Notes: a model not told the origin generated them from the letters alone. A DNA stretch of 33,269 bases from Chloroflexota bacterium (GCA_016865935.1 VGOB01000035.1:1-33269); one strand, 5' to 3'. Shown: positions 7,059-14,701, numbered from the stretch's first letter. Translations and numbers: made by a program.

Positions 7059-8512
7059 ATCAACCGAATGTTTTGCTGATCTGTGCGGATCATTGGCCCG
7101 AACGATTGCTCGGCGCGCTGGATCATCCGGCGGCGCTGACGCCAACACTCGATCAACTCGCGCGCAACGGCACGTTGTACACGAACGCGTACAGCGCGGC
7201 GCCGGTTTGCACGGCGGCGCGGCGCGGCTTGATGACCGGACTGACGCCGCGCGCGCACGGCGATCGCGATTACGACGAACATTTGCCAATGCCCAACGCG
7301 CCGACGCTCGCGCAATGTTTTCGCGACGCGGGCTATCAGGCATATGCGGTCGGCAAGCTGCACGTGTTTCCGCAACGCGCGCGGATCGGCTTTGACGATG
7401 TGTTGCTCAACGAGGAAGGTCGGCACACCGGGATCGAGGCAGACGATTATGAGATGTTTCTCGCCGATCAGGGTTATGTCGGACGCGAATTCACGCACGC
7501 GGTTTCGTCGAACAGTTACAATACGCGCGCGTGGCACTTGCCGGAGGAATTGCATCACACGAATTGGACGGTGCGCGAAATGTGCCGCCAGATCAAGCGG
7601 CGCGATCCGACCAAACCTGGGTTTTGGTATATGTCGTTTCAAGCGCCGCATCCGCCGCTCGTCCCGCCGCAAGCGTATCTCGATCTGTATCGCGACGCGG
7701 AAATTCCAGAGCCGTTCGTCGGCGAGTGGGCGCGCGCGAATTTGCCGTACGCGCTGCAAGTGCGCCGCGACCGTTACGCGCCGCTCACGCGCGCGCAAAT
7801 GAAATCAGCGCGGCAGGCGTTCTACGCGCTCTGCACGCACATTGATCATCAGATTCGTTTGGTGATCGGTTTGTTGCGGGAAGAAGGTCTGCTCGACAAC
7901 ACGATCATCGCGTTTACATCCGATCACGGCGATATGCTCGGCAATCACGATTTATTCGCCAAGCAGACGTTCTACGAAGATTCGTGCAAAATTCCGCTCA
8001 TCATCATACCCACTGCCGATTACGCGCGACTGGGTCATCACCGCGTTGACGATCGCCTAGTCGAGTTGTGCGACGTGATGCCGACCTTGCTCGATCTCGC
8101 GGGCGTGCCGATTCCATCCACCGTCGAAGGAATATCGCTGGCGTCAGATCGCTCACGCGAATTTCTGTACGGCGAAATGGGGCACGGCACGCTTGCCAAG
8201 CGGATGATCCGCGACGCGCGCTATAAATTGCTGTACTACGCGGCGGGCAATCGCGTCCAGCTATTCGATCTGCAAAACGATCCGGACGAGTTGCGCGATC
8301 GGGCGAACGATCCGGCGCACGCATCGACGCGCGATGAATTGACGCGCGCGCTGCTCGCGCAGCTGTACGGCGACGACGTGAATTGGATCAAGGACGGTGA
8401 ATTGATCGGCTTGCCGGACAAGGAATATGTCCCTTCGCCGGATCGCGGCTTGAACAATCAGCGCGGCTGGCGCTTTGCCGGATCGGTGACGCGCGCGGCG
8501 ACGCGGCATTAG
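7055..8512 (+). CDS. Sulfatase (formylglycine-dependent, alkaline phosphatase superfamily)
   Basis: The ATG at 7055 overlaps the previous stop and gives 485 residues starting 'NVLLICADHWPERLLG', the metal-binding first strand of type I sulfatases. The formylglycine site is Cys52 in 'CTAAR': the usual Pro of C-x-P-x-R is Ala, a variant known mainly from targets of the radical-SAM maturase (anSME). 'FTSDHGDMLGNHDL' supplies the second metal-binding Asp/His pair and 'ARYKLLYY....QLFDLQNDPDE' is the normal C-terminal end. It would hydrolyse a sulfate ester, presumably of the compound handled by the rest of the operon. No signal peptide is present, so it acts in the cytoplasm. No maturase gene is in the window. 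It is the last gene before a terminator. Confidence 0.92.
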   Translation: MNQPNVLLICADHWPERLLGALDHPAALTPTLDQLARNGTLYTNAYSAAPVCTAARRGLMTGLTPRAHGDRDYDEHLPMPNAPTLAQCFRDAGYQAYAVGKLHVFPQRARIGFDDVLLNEEGRHTGIEADDYEMFLADQGYVGREFTHAVSSNSYNTRAWHLPEELHHTNWTVREMCRQIKRRDPTKPGFWYMSFQAPHPPLVPPQAYLDLYRDAEIPEPFVGEWARANLPYALQVRRDRYAPLTRAQMKSARQAFYALCTHIDHQIRLVIGLLREEGLLDNTIIAFTSDHGDMLGNHDLFAKQTFYEDSCKIPLIIIPTADYARLGHHRVDDRLVELCDVMPTLLDLAGVPIPSTVEGISLASDRSREFLYGEMGHGTLAKRMIRDARYKLLYYAAGNRVQLFDLQNDPDELRDRANDPAHASTRDELTRALLAQLYGDDVNWIKDGELIGLPDKEYVPSPDRGLNNQRGWRFAGSVTRAATRH

Positions 8513-8540
8513 CCCATCGCGGCGCCTTGTGCTATGCAGA

Positions 8541-8577
8541 GACCCGCAGGATTTGCGAACTCCTGCGGGTCTTTTTT
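8541..8577 (+). terminator. Rho-independent terminator of the catabolic operon
   Basis: An 11-base perfect stem (GACCCGCAGGA / TCCTGCGGGTC) with a nine-base loop is followed by six T residues, 29 bases after the sulfatase stop. The T-run reaches into the stop codon of the converging minus-strand gene. The minus strand lacks a T-run, so it terminates the plus-strand transcript. Confidence 0.92.
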
Positions 8578-9019
8578 ATTTCACATACTCCACGCGCTCC
8601 CACGTCAAATAACCCACCGCTTGCTCGCCCGCCAGCGGCATTGGCAGCGTCATCAGCGTCAGCCGCGCGTCCGCGAATTCAAAGAACAATTCACGCGCGC
8701 TGCCGATCCAGTTGGGAAACGCCGCGCCCTGAATGTGATGGATGATCATCTGGCGGCGCGCGTCCAATTCGAACGTGCCGTAGTACGAGAACGCGCCTTC
8801 CCACGCCGATTGAATTTCATCCGGCGTGCCTTTCAACCAGTCGCCGGACTGAAACAAGGGACGCTCCGGGTCCATCACTTGGAGCATCATATAACCGGCG
8901 CGATCGTACATCAGCAAGCCGCGCACCCCTTGCCCCATCGGGCGAATCAGGATGCCGTCCGCCAAACGAAACTCGTACGAAATCAGTCGCCACACACCCC
9001 AGAATTGTTCCGGCGTCAT
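8576..9019 (-). CDS. Lipocalin-like domain protein
   Basis: The ATG at 9019 is preferred to one at 9076 because GGAGGTG lies six to seven bases upstream. The 147-residue product matches the lipocalin-like (Lipocalin_5) pattern: 'GVWRLISYEFRLADG' at the start, 'GLLMYDRAGYMMLQVMDPERP', 'GAFSYYGTFELD', 'IIHHIQGAAFPNW' and a final 'LTLMTLP' strand. Proteins of this type are small beta-barrels found alone or beside detoxification enzymes; ligand and reaction are unknown. There is no signal peptide. It converges on the sulfatase operon and shares the terminator region. Confidence 0.85.
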   Translation of the reverse strand: MTPEQFWGVWRLISYEFRLADGILIRPMGQGVRGLLMYDRAGYMMLQVMDPERPLFQSGDWLKGTPDEIQSAWEGAFSYYGTFELDARRQMIIHHIQGAAFPNWIGSARELFFEFADARLTLMTLPMPLAGEQAVGYLTWERVEYVK

Positions 9020-9144
9020 CGCCCACCTCCGTCGCGTTGCGCGTCCCTCAACTGTGCTCCGATTGTAGTGCGGCATTGCGCGCTTGCGAGTCCAGAAAAA
9101 AAGAAACCAGGTTTCGCAAAGAAACCTGGTTTCTGCAGTGTCCG

Positions 9145-10194
9145 TTACTCGACGATGTTGATATTATCGCCTTCGATGTGCAGTTTGAAGGTCCACGGTT
9201 TGTCGTTGGGATTGGTCACGCGGATGAAATACGTCCCGGGCACGGTAAAATTACCGACCCACACCAGATCGTTGCCGGTGCATCTGCCCTGATCGCACAA
9301 AACCGGCTGCGTCATTCCGCGTCCGATGAATTTGTCGTCCGTAAAGTGAATCGCCTGATCGGGCGTGAAGATTGCGAACCAGATGCCGGAGACGTTGCCG
9401 TTGTACAACTGAATCCAGATTCTGGAACGATCTCCCCCGTAATCGAACTTGTACCACATCGAAGTGTTCGCGGGAATGTTTTGATCGCGATTATCGCGCA
9501 CGTAGATCGCGGTGTACGGCGAATCGTTCTCCACCGCGCGCACGGGCGTGGGCGACGGCACGGCGAGCGGCGGCGGCAGGAGCGGCGGCGGTGGCGGTGG
9601 CGGCGGGATGATCGTCGGCATCGTCGTCGTGATCACCGGGCTGGTGATGACCGGTTGGATGCTCGTCGTCACCGGCACAGGCGAAGGTTCCGGCGTCGGC
9701 GTCGGAATGCCGTGCGTGACATTTTCGCCGGTGATCAACAGCGAGAATGTTTTCCAATAGTTAGTCGGGTTGATCACCAACACATAGTACGTGCCGTACT
9801 GTTTGAACGCGCCCTGCCACGTCAGATCGACGGAGGCGCATCTGCCTTCCGCGCACGGAACCTGATCGCGGTTACCGCGTCCCACAAAGCGATCTTCGTT
9901 CTCGATATTCCGCGCTTGTTCCGGCGTGTAGACGCGGAATTCCAGCCCCGCCGCGCCGGCGTTCGGCGAGAAAATGTTGATGCGCTTGTTCTCTCCGCCG
10001 TAATCAAACTTGTACCAGAGCCACGCGCCTGCCGGAATCTGGTGCGGCTGAAAGTCCGCGTACAACGCATAAAACGGACTAAGATTCGTGGGACCTGTCG
10101 TGGGACCTTGCGCCGCCGAAGGCAGCGAGCCGAAACTGACTGCCAGCGCGAGCGCCAGGGCGACGAACGTCCCGATCAAAATTTTTGCTTTCAC
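9145..10194 (-). CDS. Secreted protein with two copies of a pre-peptidase-like domain joined by a proline linker
   Basis: A GTG at 10194 with GAGGAGGT upstream begins a 349-residue protein with a cleavable signal peptide (about residues 1-28, ending 'PSAAQG'). Two homologous domains follow (about 38-160 and 235-349). Each has 'WYKFDYGG', then 'F.(V/I)(Y/F)TP(E/D)QA', '(V/I)GRG', a Cys pair ('PCAEGRCA', 'LCDQGRCT'), and 'W.G.F...GTY'. They are separated by a Thr/Pro-rich linker with eight consecutive prolines. The fold resembles pre-peptidase C-terminal (PPC) domains, beta-sandwiches in secreted hydrolases, but there is no catalytic domain. The neighbour at 10353-12539 has one copy of the same domain. 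Function unknown; surface binding is a guess. Confidence 0.85.
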   Translation of the reverse strand: MKAKILIGTFVALALALAVSFGSLPSAAQGPTTGPTNLSPFYALYADFQPHQIPAGAWLWYKFDYGGENKRINIFSPNAGAAGLEFRVYTPEQARNIENEDRFVGRGNRDQVPCAEGRCASVDLTWQGAFKQYGTYYVLVINPTNYWKTFSLLITGENVTHGIPTPTPEPSPVPVTTSIQPVITSPVITTTMPTIIPPPPPPPPLLPPPLAVPSPTPVRAVENDSPYTAIYVRDNRDQNIPANTSMWYKFDYGGDRSRIWIQLYNGNVSGIWFAIFTPDQAIHFTDDKFIGRGMTQPVLCDQGRCTGNDLVWVGNFTVPGTYFIRVTNPNDKPWTFKLHIEGDNINIVE

Positions 10195-10220
10195 TCTAAA
10201 CCTCCTCTGAAACTGCGCCT

Positions 10221-10248
10221 GCCGACGGACGACCGCCGACGGACGAGA
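10221..10248. repeat. Four tandem heptamers in the 5' leader of a secreted-protein gene
   Basis: Units read gccgacg, gacgacc, gccgacg, gacgaga. They lie between the predicted promoter (10307-10334) and the GTG start at 10194, so they would be transcribed into the leader. The same motif class appears at 18671-18698, in front of another secreted-protein gene. Confidence 0.7.
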
Positions 10249-10306
10249 ATTTCGATCTGCTTGATCGTTGACTCGCTCAAAAACCCAGAGGCGAAATCTT
10301 GGCTAC

Positions 10307-10334
10307 AGTATATCGCATTTGTGTCAAATTCCAA
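10307..10334 (-). promoter_or_regulatory. Possible promoter for the two-domain secreted protein
   Basis: On the minus strand, TTGGAA is followed after 16 bases by TATACT, about 110 bases upstream of the GTG at 10194. The spacer contains the palindrome TTTG-ACA-CAAA, a possible operator. It lies in the gap after the stop of the gene at 10353. Confidence 0.4.
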
Positions 10335-10352
10335 AATCGCGAATCGCGCGGA

Positions 10353-12539
10353 TTACGGATTCTCCGTCGAACTTTGCGAACGCGCTTTGGCGCGATCCGG
10401 GCTGACGGTGCACGCCCAGTTGTTATCGCGTCCCCAGACGATTTCCGAGCCGCCGACCCAGAACGGATAGTTACATTCCAAGCCGGTCTTGGGATCGCGC
10501 GCCGCCGTATTCTTCTCGAACCAAACATTCTTCGAGTAGGTCACCTCGTAGCAATTGTGCGGCGAGCCAAAGCAGGTATTGCGGAAGAATTTGACGTTGA
10601 ACGACGGCACGCCGCCGTCGCCGTTCACATAGTAGCAATTGCCGCTCCCGCGACACTCGTTGTCCGTCAGCGCAATGTCCACGCAGCCGATGCACACCCA
10701 GCCCGCCGTCTCGCACCCGCTCTGGAAAAAGCCCTTGCCGGTGGGCGCTTTGCAACTGCGGTTGGCATAGAGCAACGCATTGCCCATAAAATAGTTGCGC
10801 GTGATATACCGATTGTACGACGACCAGCCGGTTTGATACAGAAACCGATTGTTGATGATGTAATTGTCCGCGCCGCTGATGATCGCCAAGCCGGTGGTGC
10901 CGCCGCTGACCGTCACATCGCTCACCAGCGACTGCGATGCCTTGAGCAAAATGCCGCCGCCGTAAATCGTGCTCCCCGGAAACGCGTTCGGACCATCGCC
11001 GCATTTTTCGTACTGACACAGCCAGATATTCGCGTCGAGCGGATCGGTCGAGGATTGCACCTTCAAGCCCTGCAACGTCAAGCGTTCGCCCACGGCGGTC
11101 AGCGCGAAACTGCGCCCCTCGCCTTTGACGATCGCGCTGCCGGCGTCATCGCCAAACACGCCGATGCCGCTTCCGGCGACGTTCAGATTCAGATACACAC
11201 TGTTCGGGCACAACTTGATTGACTGCGTGATCACTTCGCCCACCTGGTTCGGCGGCGTGCATTTTTCCGGCGGCTTGGGGAGGGACAAGATCATCGGCGG
11301 AATCCCCATTTCCGGCGGATGGAAGATGCCATAGTTGGTCAAGGCGACTTCGTCCAACTTGGGCAACAACAACCCGAGCGAATCCCACGCGAGTTTGTAA
11401 TCCATCGCGACGATCGCGCGCGGCGTGGGCGTGCTCACTTCGATCTTGACGCGCGGAAAATCGGGAAGGTTGTCCGTGCCTGGCTCCGGCGCGGTGATCG
11501 CGCTGGCAGTGACGGCGGGACCGCTCGCGTTGAGACGATAGATGATCGTCCGATCGGTTTTGTTGATGACCGCGATGTAAAACGTGCCGCCCTGCGCAAA
11601 ACTGCCATTCCACGTGACCGCCTGCGCGCGGCTGTAACTGCCGCGGCCGACCGGCGCGCCGCGCACTTCGTTTGTCTTTGGATCCACTTGCTCCGGCGTA
11701 AAAATTTGTAATTCCAAATCTTGCACGCCGAAACCTTCGAGCGCGACATTGATCGGCGAACGATCGCCGCGATATTCAAAGCGATACCAGATCGTCGAAA
11801 AGCGCCGGATCATCGTATCGCTGTTGTAGCCGATGGACGCCGCGCCGGGATTGCGTCCTTGTTGCGTCGGCGTGGGAGAAGGCGAGGGCGTGTACGTTGG
11901 CGTGACGGTCGGCGTGAGCGTGGGGGTGCCGGTGGGCGTAGTCGTGGGCGTGTTCGTCGGCGTGATCGTCGGCGTATCGGTGGGCGTGCCGGTCGCGGTG
12001 CGCGTCGCGGTTGCCGTCGGCGTGTCTGCCGAGGTGCTGGTCGCGGTTGGCGTGCGCGTCGCAGTTGACGTGGGCGTGTTCATCGGCGCGCCGCTCGTCG
12101 CGGTGCGCGATGGTGTGGCGGTTGCCGCGCCGAAAATCGGGATCGCGCTGATCGGATCGAGGAGTTGCGTGTACGCCGCGGCGATCCACGCGCGATTGAC
12201 CGCGTCGGGAAACGCGATCTGCCACCAGGAATTATCGGCGGTGCGCGCGAGAATTTGCACGGTCGCGCCCTTGTTCACGCGTCCGACGACGGTCGCGGTG
12301 GCGTTGGGCGCGGCGCGCACGTTCAGTACCTCCGCCGTGACGATGGCTTGCGCCGCGCCGGGAATCGGCGTGGGGGTGGCGGCAAGCAGAACCGAGGAAA
12401 TCGGGAAAAGGGAAAACAGGGAAATTACGACGAGCGCGCCAAATCGCAAGGGGAAAAGAAAAAAGTAATGAGTTTTAACTATGGGATGATCCCGAAAAAA
12501 CAGCGAGAGGATGTCTGTGTCAACGAGCGCCGGTCGCAT
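10353..12539 (-). CDS. Large secreted protein: SH3b, Thr/Pro linker, PPC-like domain, right-handed beta-helix
   Basis: From the ATG at 12539 (728 residues) the first about 24 residues look like a cut-off VapC toxin, then a hydrophobic segment (about 28-50) acts as signal or anchor. Next come a bacterial SH3 domain (about 66-127, 'VLNVRAAPN....VGRVNKG..VQIL'), a long Thr/Pro linker (about 141-227), one PPC-like domain ('IWYRFEYRGDRSPI', 'LQIFTPEQ', 'VGRGS') and a C-terminal region of about 300 residues with beta-helix features ('SDVTVSGGTTGLAII', 'NNRFLYQTG', 'TDNECRGSGN', 'FFRNTCFGSPHN') and many Cys. The native start may instead be the TTG at 12449, which has no good ribosome binding site. 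It may bind or cleave polysaccharide at the cell surface; no catalytic residues can be assigned. Confidence 0.8.
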   Translation of the reverse strand: MRPALVDTDILSLFFRDHPIVKTHYFFLFPLRFGALVVISLFSLFPISSVLLAATPTPIPGAAQAIVTAEVLNVRAAPNATATVVGRVNKGATVQILARTADNSWWQIAFPDAVNRAWIAAAYTQLLDPISAIPIFGAATATPSRTATSGAPMNTPTSTATRTPTATSTSADTPTATATRTATGTPTDTPTITPTNTPTTTPTGTPTLTPTVTPTYTPSPSPTPTQQGRNPGAASIGYNSDTMIRRFSTIWYRFEYRGDRSPINVALEGFGVQDLELQIFTPEQVDPKTNEVRGAPVGRGSYSRAQAVTWNGSFAQGGTFYIAVINKTDRTIIYRLNASGPAVTASAITAPEPGTDNLPDFPRVKIEVSTPTPRAIVAMDYKLAWDSLGLLLPKLDEVALTNYGIFHPPEMGIPPMILSLPKPPEKCTPPNQVGEVITQSIKLCPNSVYLNLNVAGSGIGVFGDDAGSAIVKGEGRSFALTAVGERLTLQGLKVQSSTDPLDANIWLCQYEKCGDGPNAFPGSTIYGGGILLKASQSLVSDVTVSGGTTGLAIISGADNYIINNRFLYQTGWSSYNRYITRNYFMGNALLYANRSCKAPTGKGFFQSGCETAGWVCIGCVDIALTDNECRGSGNCYYVNGDGGVPSFNVKFFRNTCFGSPHNCYEVTYSKNVWFEKNTAARDPKTGLECNYPFWVGGSEIVWGRDNNWACTVSPDRAKARSQSSTENP
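12466..12539 (-). pseudogene. vapC: vapC toxin remnant (PIN-domain N-terminus only)
   Basis: The 'MRPALVDTDILSLFFRDHPIVK' segment is the first strand and helix of a PIN-domain toxin, with the first catalytic Asp in 'VDTDILS'. It starts with its own ATG and GGGGAG ribosome binding site, overlapping the end of the antitoxin gene as in intact vapBC pairs. After about 24 residues the PIN similarity stops and the frame continues without interruption into the hydrophobic signal segment of the secreted protein. The remaining acidic residues of the nuclease are absent, so no active toxin is made. The exact break point (around 12466-12475) is estimated. Confidence 0.65.
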
Positions 12540-12783
12540 AACTGCGTCTCCCCGCAAACGCCTGTTGACGGCGCGGAAAAATTTCCCCGAGAAATTCCGC
12601 AAAAATTTCTTCAGGCATTTCGTTCCAGCACCCGGCAAATTTGAGAATGGGCAAAGTTTGTCCTTGCGCGGATTCCAGTCCTACCCTAAAGTGATGAATC
12701 ACATCGTAGAGTTCATCCATTTTGCTCTCTGGAATTCGCTGGACTTCTTCAAGGAGTTTCTCTCTCAGTGTAAACGCGCTCAT
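12520..12783 (-). CDS. VapB-like antitoxin
   Basis: The ATG at 12783 has AAAAGGA upstream and gives 87 residues: 'LREKLLEEVQRIPESKMDELYDVIHHFR', a middle 'ILKFAGCWNEMPEEIFAEFL', and a basic tail 'RRQQAFAGRR'. This matches small antitoxins that pair with PIN-domain toxins: an N-terminal helical region and a C-terminal segment that fills the toxin's active site. The stop at 12520-12522 overlaps the vapC start at 12539. Because vapC is truncated, the antitoxin is an orphan unless it protects against a homologous toxin elsewhere. Hairpins upstream (12814-12843, 12860-12937) may contain its promoter or operator. Confidence 0.75.
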   Translation of the reverse strand: MSAFTLREKLLEEVQRIPESKMDELYDVIHHFRVGLESAQGQTLPILKFAGCWNEMPEEIFAEFLGEIFPRRQQAFAGRRSYATGAR

Positions 12784-12813
12784 CTTGGCATCCTTTTCAG
12801 GACAGACAACGTG

Positions 12814-12843
12814 AACGCGACAGAGGTACACTTCTGTCGCGTT
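12814..12843. repeat. Inverted repeat AACGCGACAGA / TCTGTCGCGTT
   Basis: Two perfect 11-base arms flank an eight-base centre, 31 bases upstream of the antitoxin start. It could be the operator at which a VapB-type antitoxin represses its own promoter, or a dispersed repeat. No clear -10 box was recognised. Confidence 0.6.
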
Positions 12844-12859
12844 CGTTGACTTGCGGTTT

Positions 12860-12937
12860 GGTAACACACCCCTGATGTCCGGCAAGTCAGGACATCTTGT
12901 TCGATTCGTGCGGGAGAGACATCAAGGATGTGTTACC
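12860..12937. repeat. Imperfect 20-base inverted repeat with an inner hairpin
   Basis: The outer arms at 12860-12879 and 12918-12937 match at 18 of 20 positions when one is reversed and complemented (GGTAACACAnCCnTGATGTC). Inside, GATGTCC (12874-12880) pairs with GGACATC (12890-12896). It lies between the stop of the secreted protein at 13019 and the antitoxin gene. It could be a miniature mobile or dispersed element, or it could serve as a terminator structure, although no T-run is present. Confidence 0.6.
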
Positions 12938-13018
12938 GGATTCAACCGATTCTCAGCGCGTCCGGCGATTTACATCGCCAGTGTTGATGCGGGCGCTTGG
13001 AAAAGGTCGAAAGTTGAA

Positions 13019-14140
13019 TTACGGGCTAACCTGGCGGTACGAGCAGACGCTAACCGTACCATCCCAGAGCATTTGGTTCCACACGCGGACGAAGACCCAT
13101 CCGTCGTATCCACCTTCGGTCCAGAGCAGGTGGCTCGGTTGGAACCTGTTGAAGGTCGCGCCATTGATTTTGTTCTGCGCGCCCAGCATACCGGTCAGGC
13201 TCACGCCGGCGGGAGTGGAAGCGCCACCCTTGCTGGCGGGAACGCACGGTTGACCGGCGTACGCGGCGGAGGTGCAGGAGCGACGGAGCGATCCAGCACC
13301 GGAGTAGTCAACGGTGAAGAGCGCGGCGTTCGGCGGAGCGAAAGCGAAGTTGGGTTGCAACACGTCTGGATCGTAGACCATCATAAAGTAGCCATTGACT
13401 TCGTTGATGTCATTGGCGTTCGCGCCCCAGAAGACGTTTGCGGACCAGCCGTCCATGGGTGCGGTGCCCCAGTAGTACTTGTTGGCGGCGCCGAAGACAG
13501 CCGAGCCGGAGGGCTTGGTCGCGCCGTCGAGTTCGTCATCAAGCCAGATTTGGGTGCGGATCTTGCTGCCGTCGTTGCTCTTCCACCAAGTGTCGAGCTT
13601 GAACCACTTGGAACTGCCAGCCGGGATCTTCACGGTCGCGCACGCGGGAAGTTCCATCGGGTGTTCGTACGGGCGGCGGCATTTGTAGAAATTCGCATCG
13701 TCGCCGTTTTGATCCCAGACGAAACTGCAGACTGGGTTGACGCCGGAGGGATCCGCCCACGCGCCGCCGATGTAGATGGCTTTGCGCGGGTTGGCGCCGT
13801 CACCACTCATGCTGGACGGAATACCGCCCGGCAGGATTTGATCCGGTCCGAAAGGTTGCAAACCGAATTTGGCGACGATCCCGGTGTAGGGCCACACGGC
13901 GCCGGGTCCTTGGTTAAAGACGGCTCGGACGCCGCCCTTGCCGTCGGGCAGGTACTCGACTTGGACCGCCAAGCGCGGATTGCCACCGAACGGGTCGCCT
14001 GCCCACTTGGCATCCATCTGCGCGGTTCGGTTGAACCAGTTCGCGGACGGATTGTAGGGGAAGGGTCCCTGTGCGGCGACGGGCATCGCGACCAAGACGA
14101 GCGCCGCGACGACGATCAATGCAAACAAAACTTTTTTCAT
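13019..14140 (-). CDS. Secreted protein of unknown function
   Basis: The ATG at 14140 follows GGAGGA at optimal spacing and starts a typical signal peptide ('MKKVLFALIVVAALVLVAM', cleavage near 'PVAAQG', residues 25-27). The mature protein of about 345 residues is Trp-, Asn- and Gly-rich, with 'TVKIPAGSSKWFKLDTWW' in the middle, resembling the 'IPAGAWLWYKF' strand of the PPC-like domains in its two downstream neighbours, and 'YDGWVFVRVWNQMLWDGTVSVC' at the end. A near-perfect promoter lies upstream at 14241-14270, so it is probably strongly expressed. I do not recognise a family; an abundant surface or extracellular protein is an inference from the signal peptide and promoter. Confidence 0.85.
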   Translation of the reverse strand: MKKVLFALIVVAALVLVAMPVAAQGPFPYNPSANWFNRTAQMDAKWAGDPFGGNPRLAVQVEYLPDGKGGVRAVFNQGPGAVWPYTGIVAKFGLQPFGPDQILPGGIPSSMSGDGANPRKAIYIGGAWADPSGVNPVCSFVWDQNGDDANFYKCRRPYEHPMELPACATVKIPAGSSKWFKLDTWWKSNDGSKIRTQIWLDDELDGATKPSGSAVFGAANKYYWGTAPMDGWSANVFWGANANDINEVNGYFMMVYDPDVLQPNFAFAPPNAALFTVDYSGAGSLRRSCTSAAYAGQPCVPASKGGASTPAGVSLTGMLGAQNKINGATFNRFQPSHLLWTEGGYDGWVFVRVWNQMLWDGTVSVCSYRQVSP

Positions 14141-14240
14141 TTCTTCCTCCTTGGAAGACGTGCCCTCTTTGGGGCCATTAGATTTGGATTTCGATGTCCT
14201 GTTCTGCCTTTGCCCCCGCAGAGACGCATCAACGGTAGGC

Positions 14241-14270
14241 ATTATACACCAGTTTTGGGAAATTTGTCAA
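14241..14270 (-). promoter_or_regulatory. Consensus sigma-70-type promoter for the secreted protein at 13019-14140
   Basis: On the minus strand TTGACA (14270-14265) and TATAAT (14246-14241) are separated by 18 bases, both hexamers perfect. The predicted leader is about 95 bases. Confidence 0.85.
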
Positions 14271-14305
14271 GCGCGATTTTGTGCGCGATTTTGTGCGATT
14301 TTCTC

Positions 14306-14701
14306 GTAACTGCTCAGGCTGTCATTCTGAGGAGCGGTTTTTGCGACGAACGCTTTGCGTCTCGCAATTCGCGATTAGCGAGATGCTTCGCTTCGCTCAG
14401 CATGACAATGGGCTGAGCAGTTACATTTTCTCGCACAACTTGTAACTGCTCAGCCACCGTGTCATTTCGAGACGCTGCGCGCATACCGCCGCGCGCGCAA
14501 AGCGTGTTTGAGCCGAGAACTGTCATTTCGAGGAGGCGATTTGTGCCGACGAGAAATCTCTGACGGGGCTGGAGATTTCTCCTCGCAAACCACGCTCGTC
14601 GAAATGACATGTTCTGGGTAGCGGAGCGAGAAATCTCCGCGCGGACAGCCGAGATTTCTCGACGCAAAAACCGCGTCTCGAAATGACGGGTGAGCAGTTA
14701 C
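14306..14701. repeat. Composite intergenic repeat: hairpin elements bounded by GTAACTGCTCAG / CTGAGCAGTTAC
   Basis: This fills most of the gene-free stretch 14271-14979. The 12-base GTAACTGCTCAG occurs at 14306-14317 and 14442-14453, with its reverse complement at 14413-14424 and (11 bases) 14691-14701, so two units each have inverted ends. The first unit holds a GTCATTCTGAG...CTCAGCATGAC hairpin. The second holds GTCATTTCGAG...CTCGAAATGAC elements with GAGAAATCTC/GAGATTTCTC inner arms. Bases 14522-14560 are identical to the reverse complement of 26155-26193. No gene is supported here. Confidence 0.8.

Noticed and set aside
9037..10470. Open frame of 477 codons on the plus strand
   Set aside because: Arg-rich antisense of the two-domain secreted protein, running into repeats; no ribosome binding site or family features.
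11833..12468. Plus-strand frame with Gly-Val repeats
   Set aside because: It is the mirror of the Thr/Pro linker codons of the minus-strand gene.
12851..14416. Open frame of 521 codons on the plus strand
   Set aside because: It is antisense to the secreted-protein gene with signal peptide, ribosome binding site and consensus promoter; the translation is low-complexity and basic.
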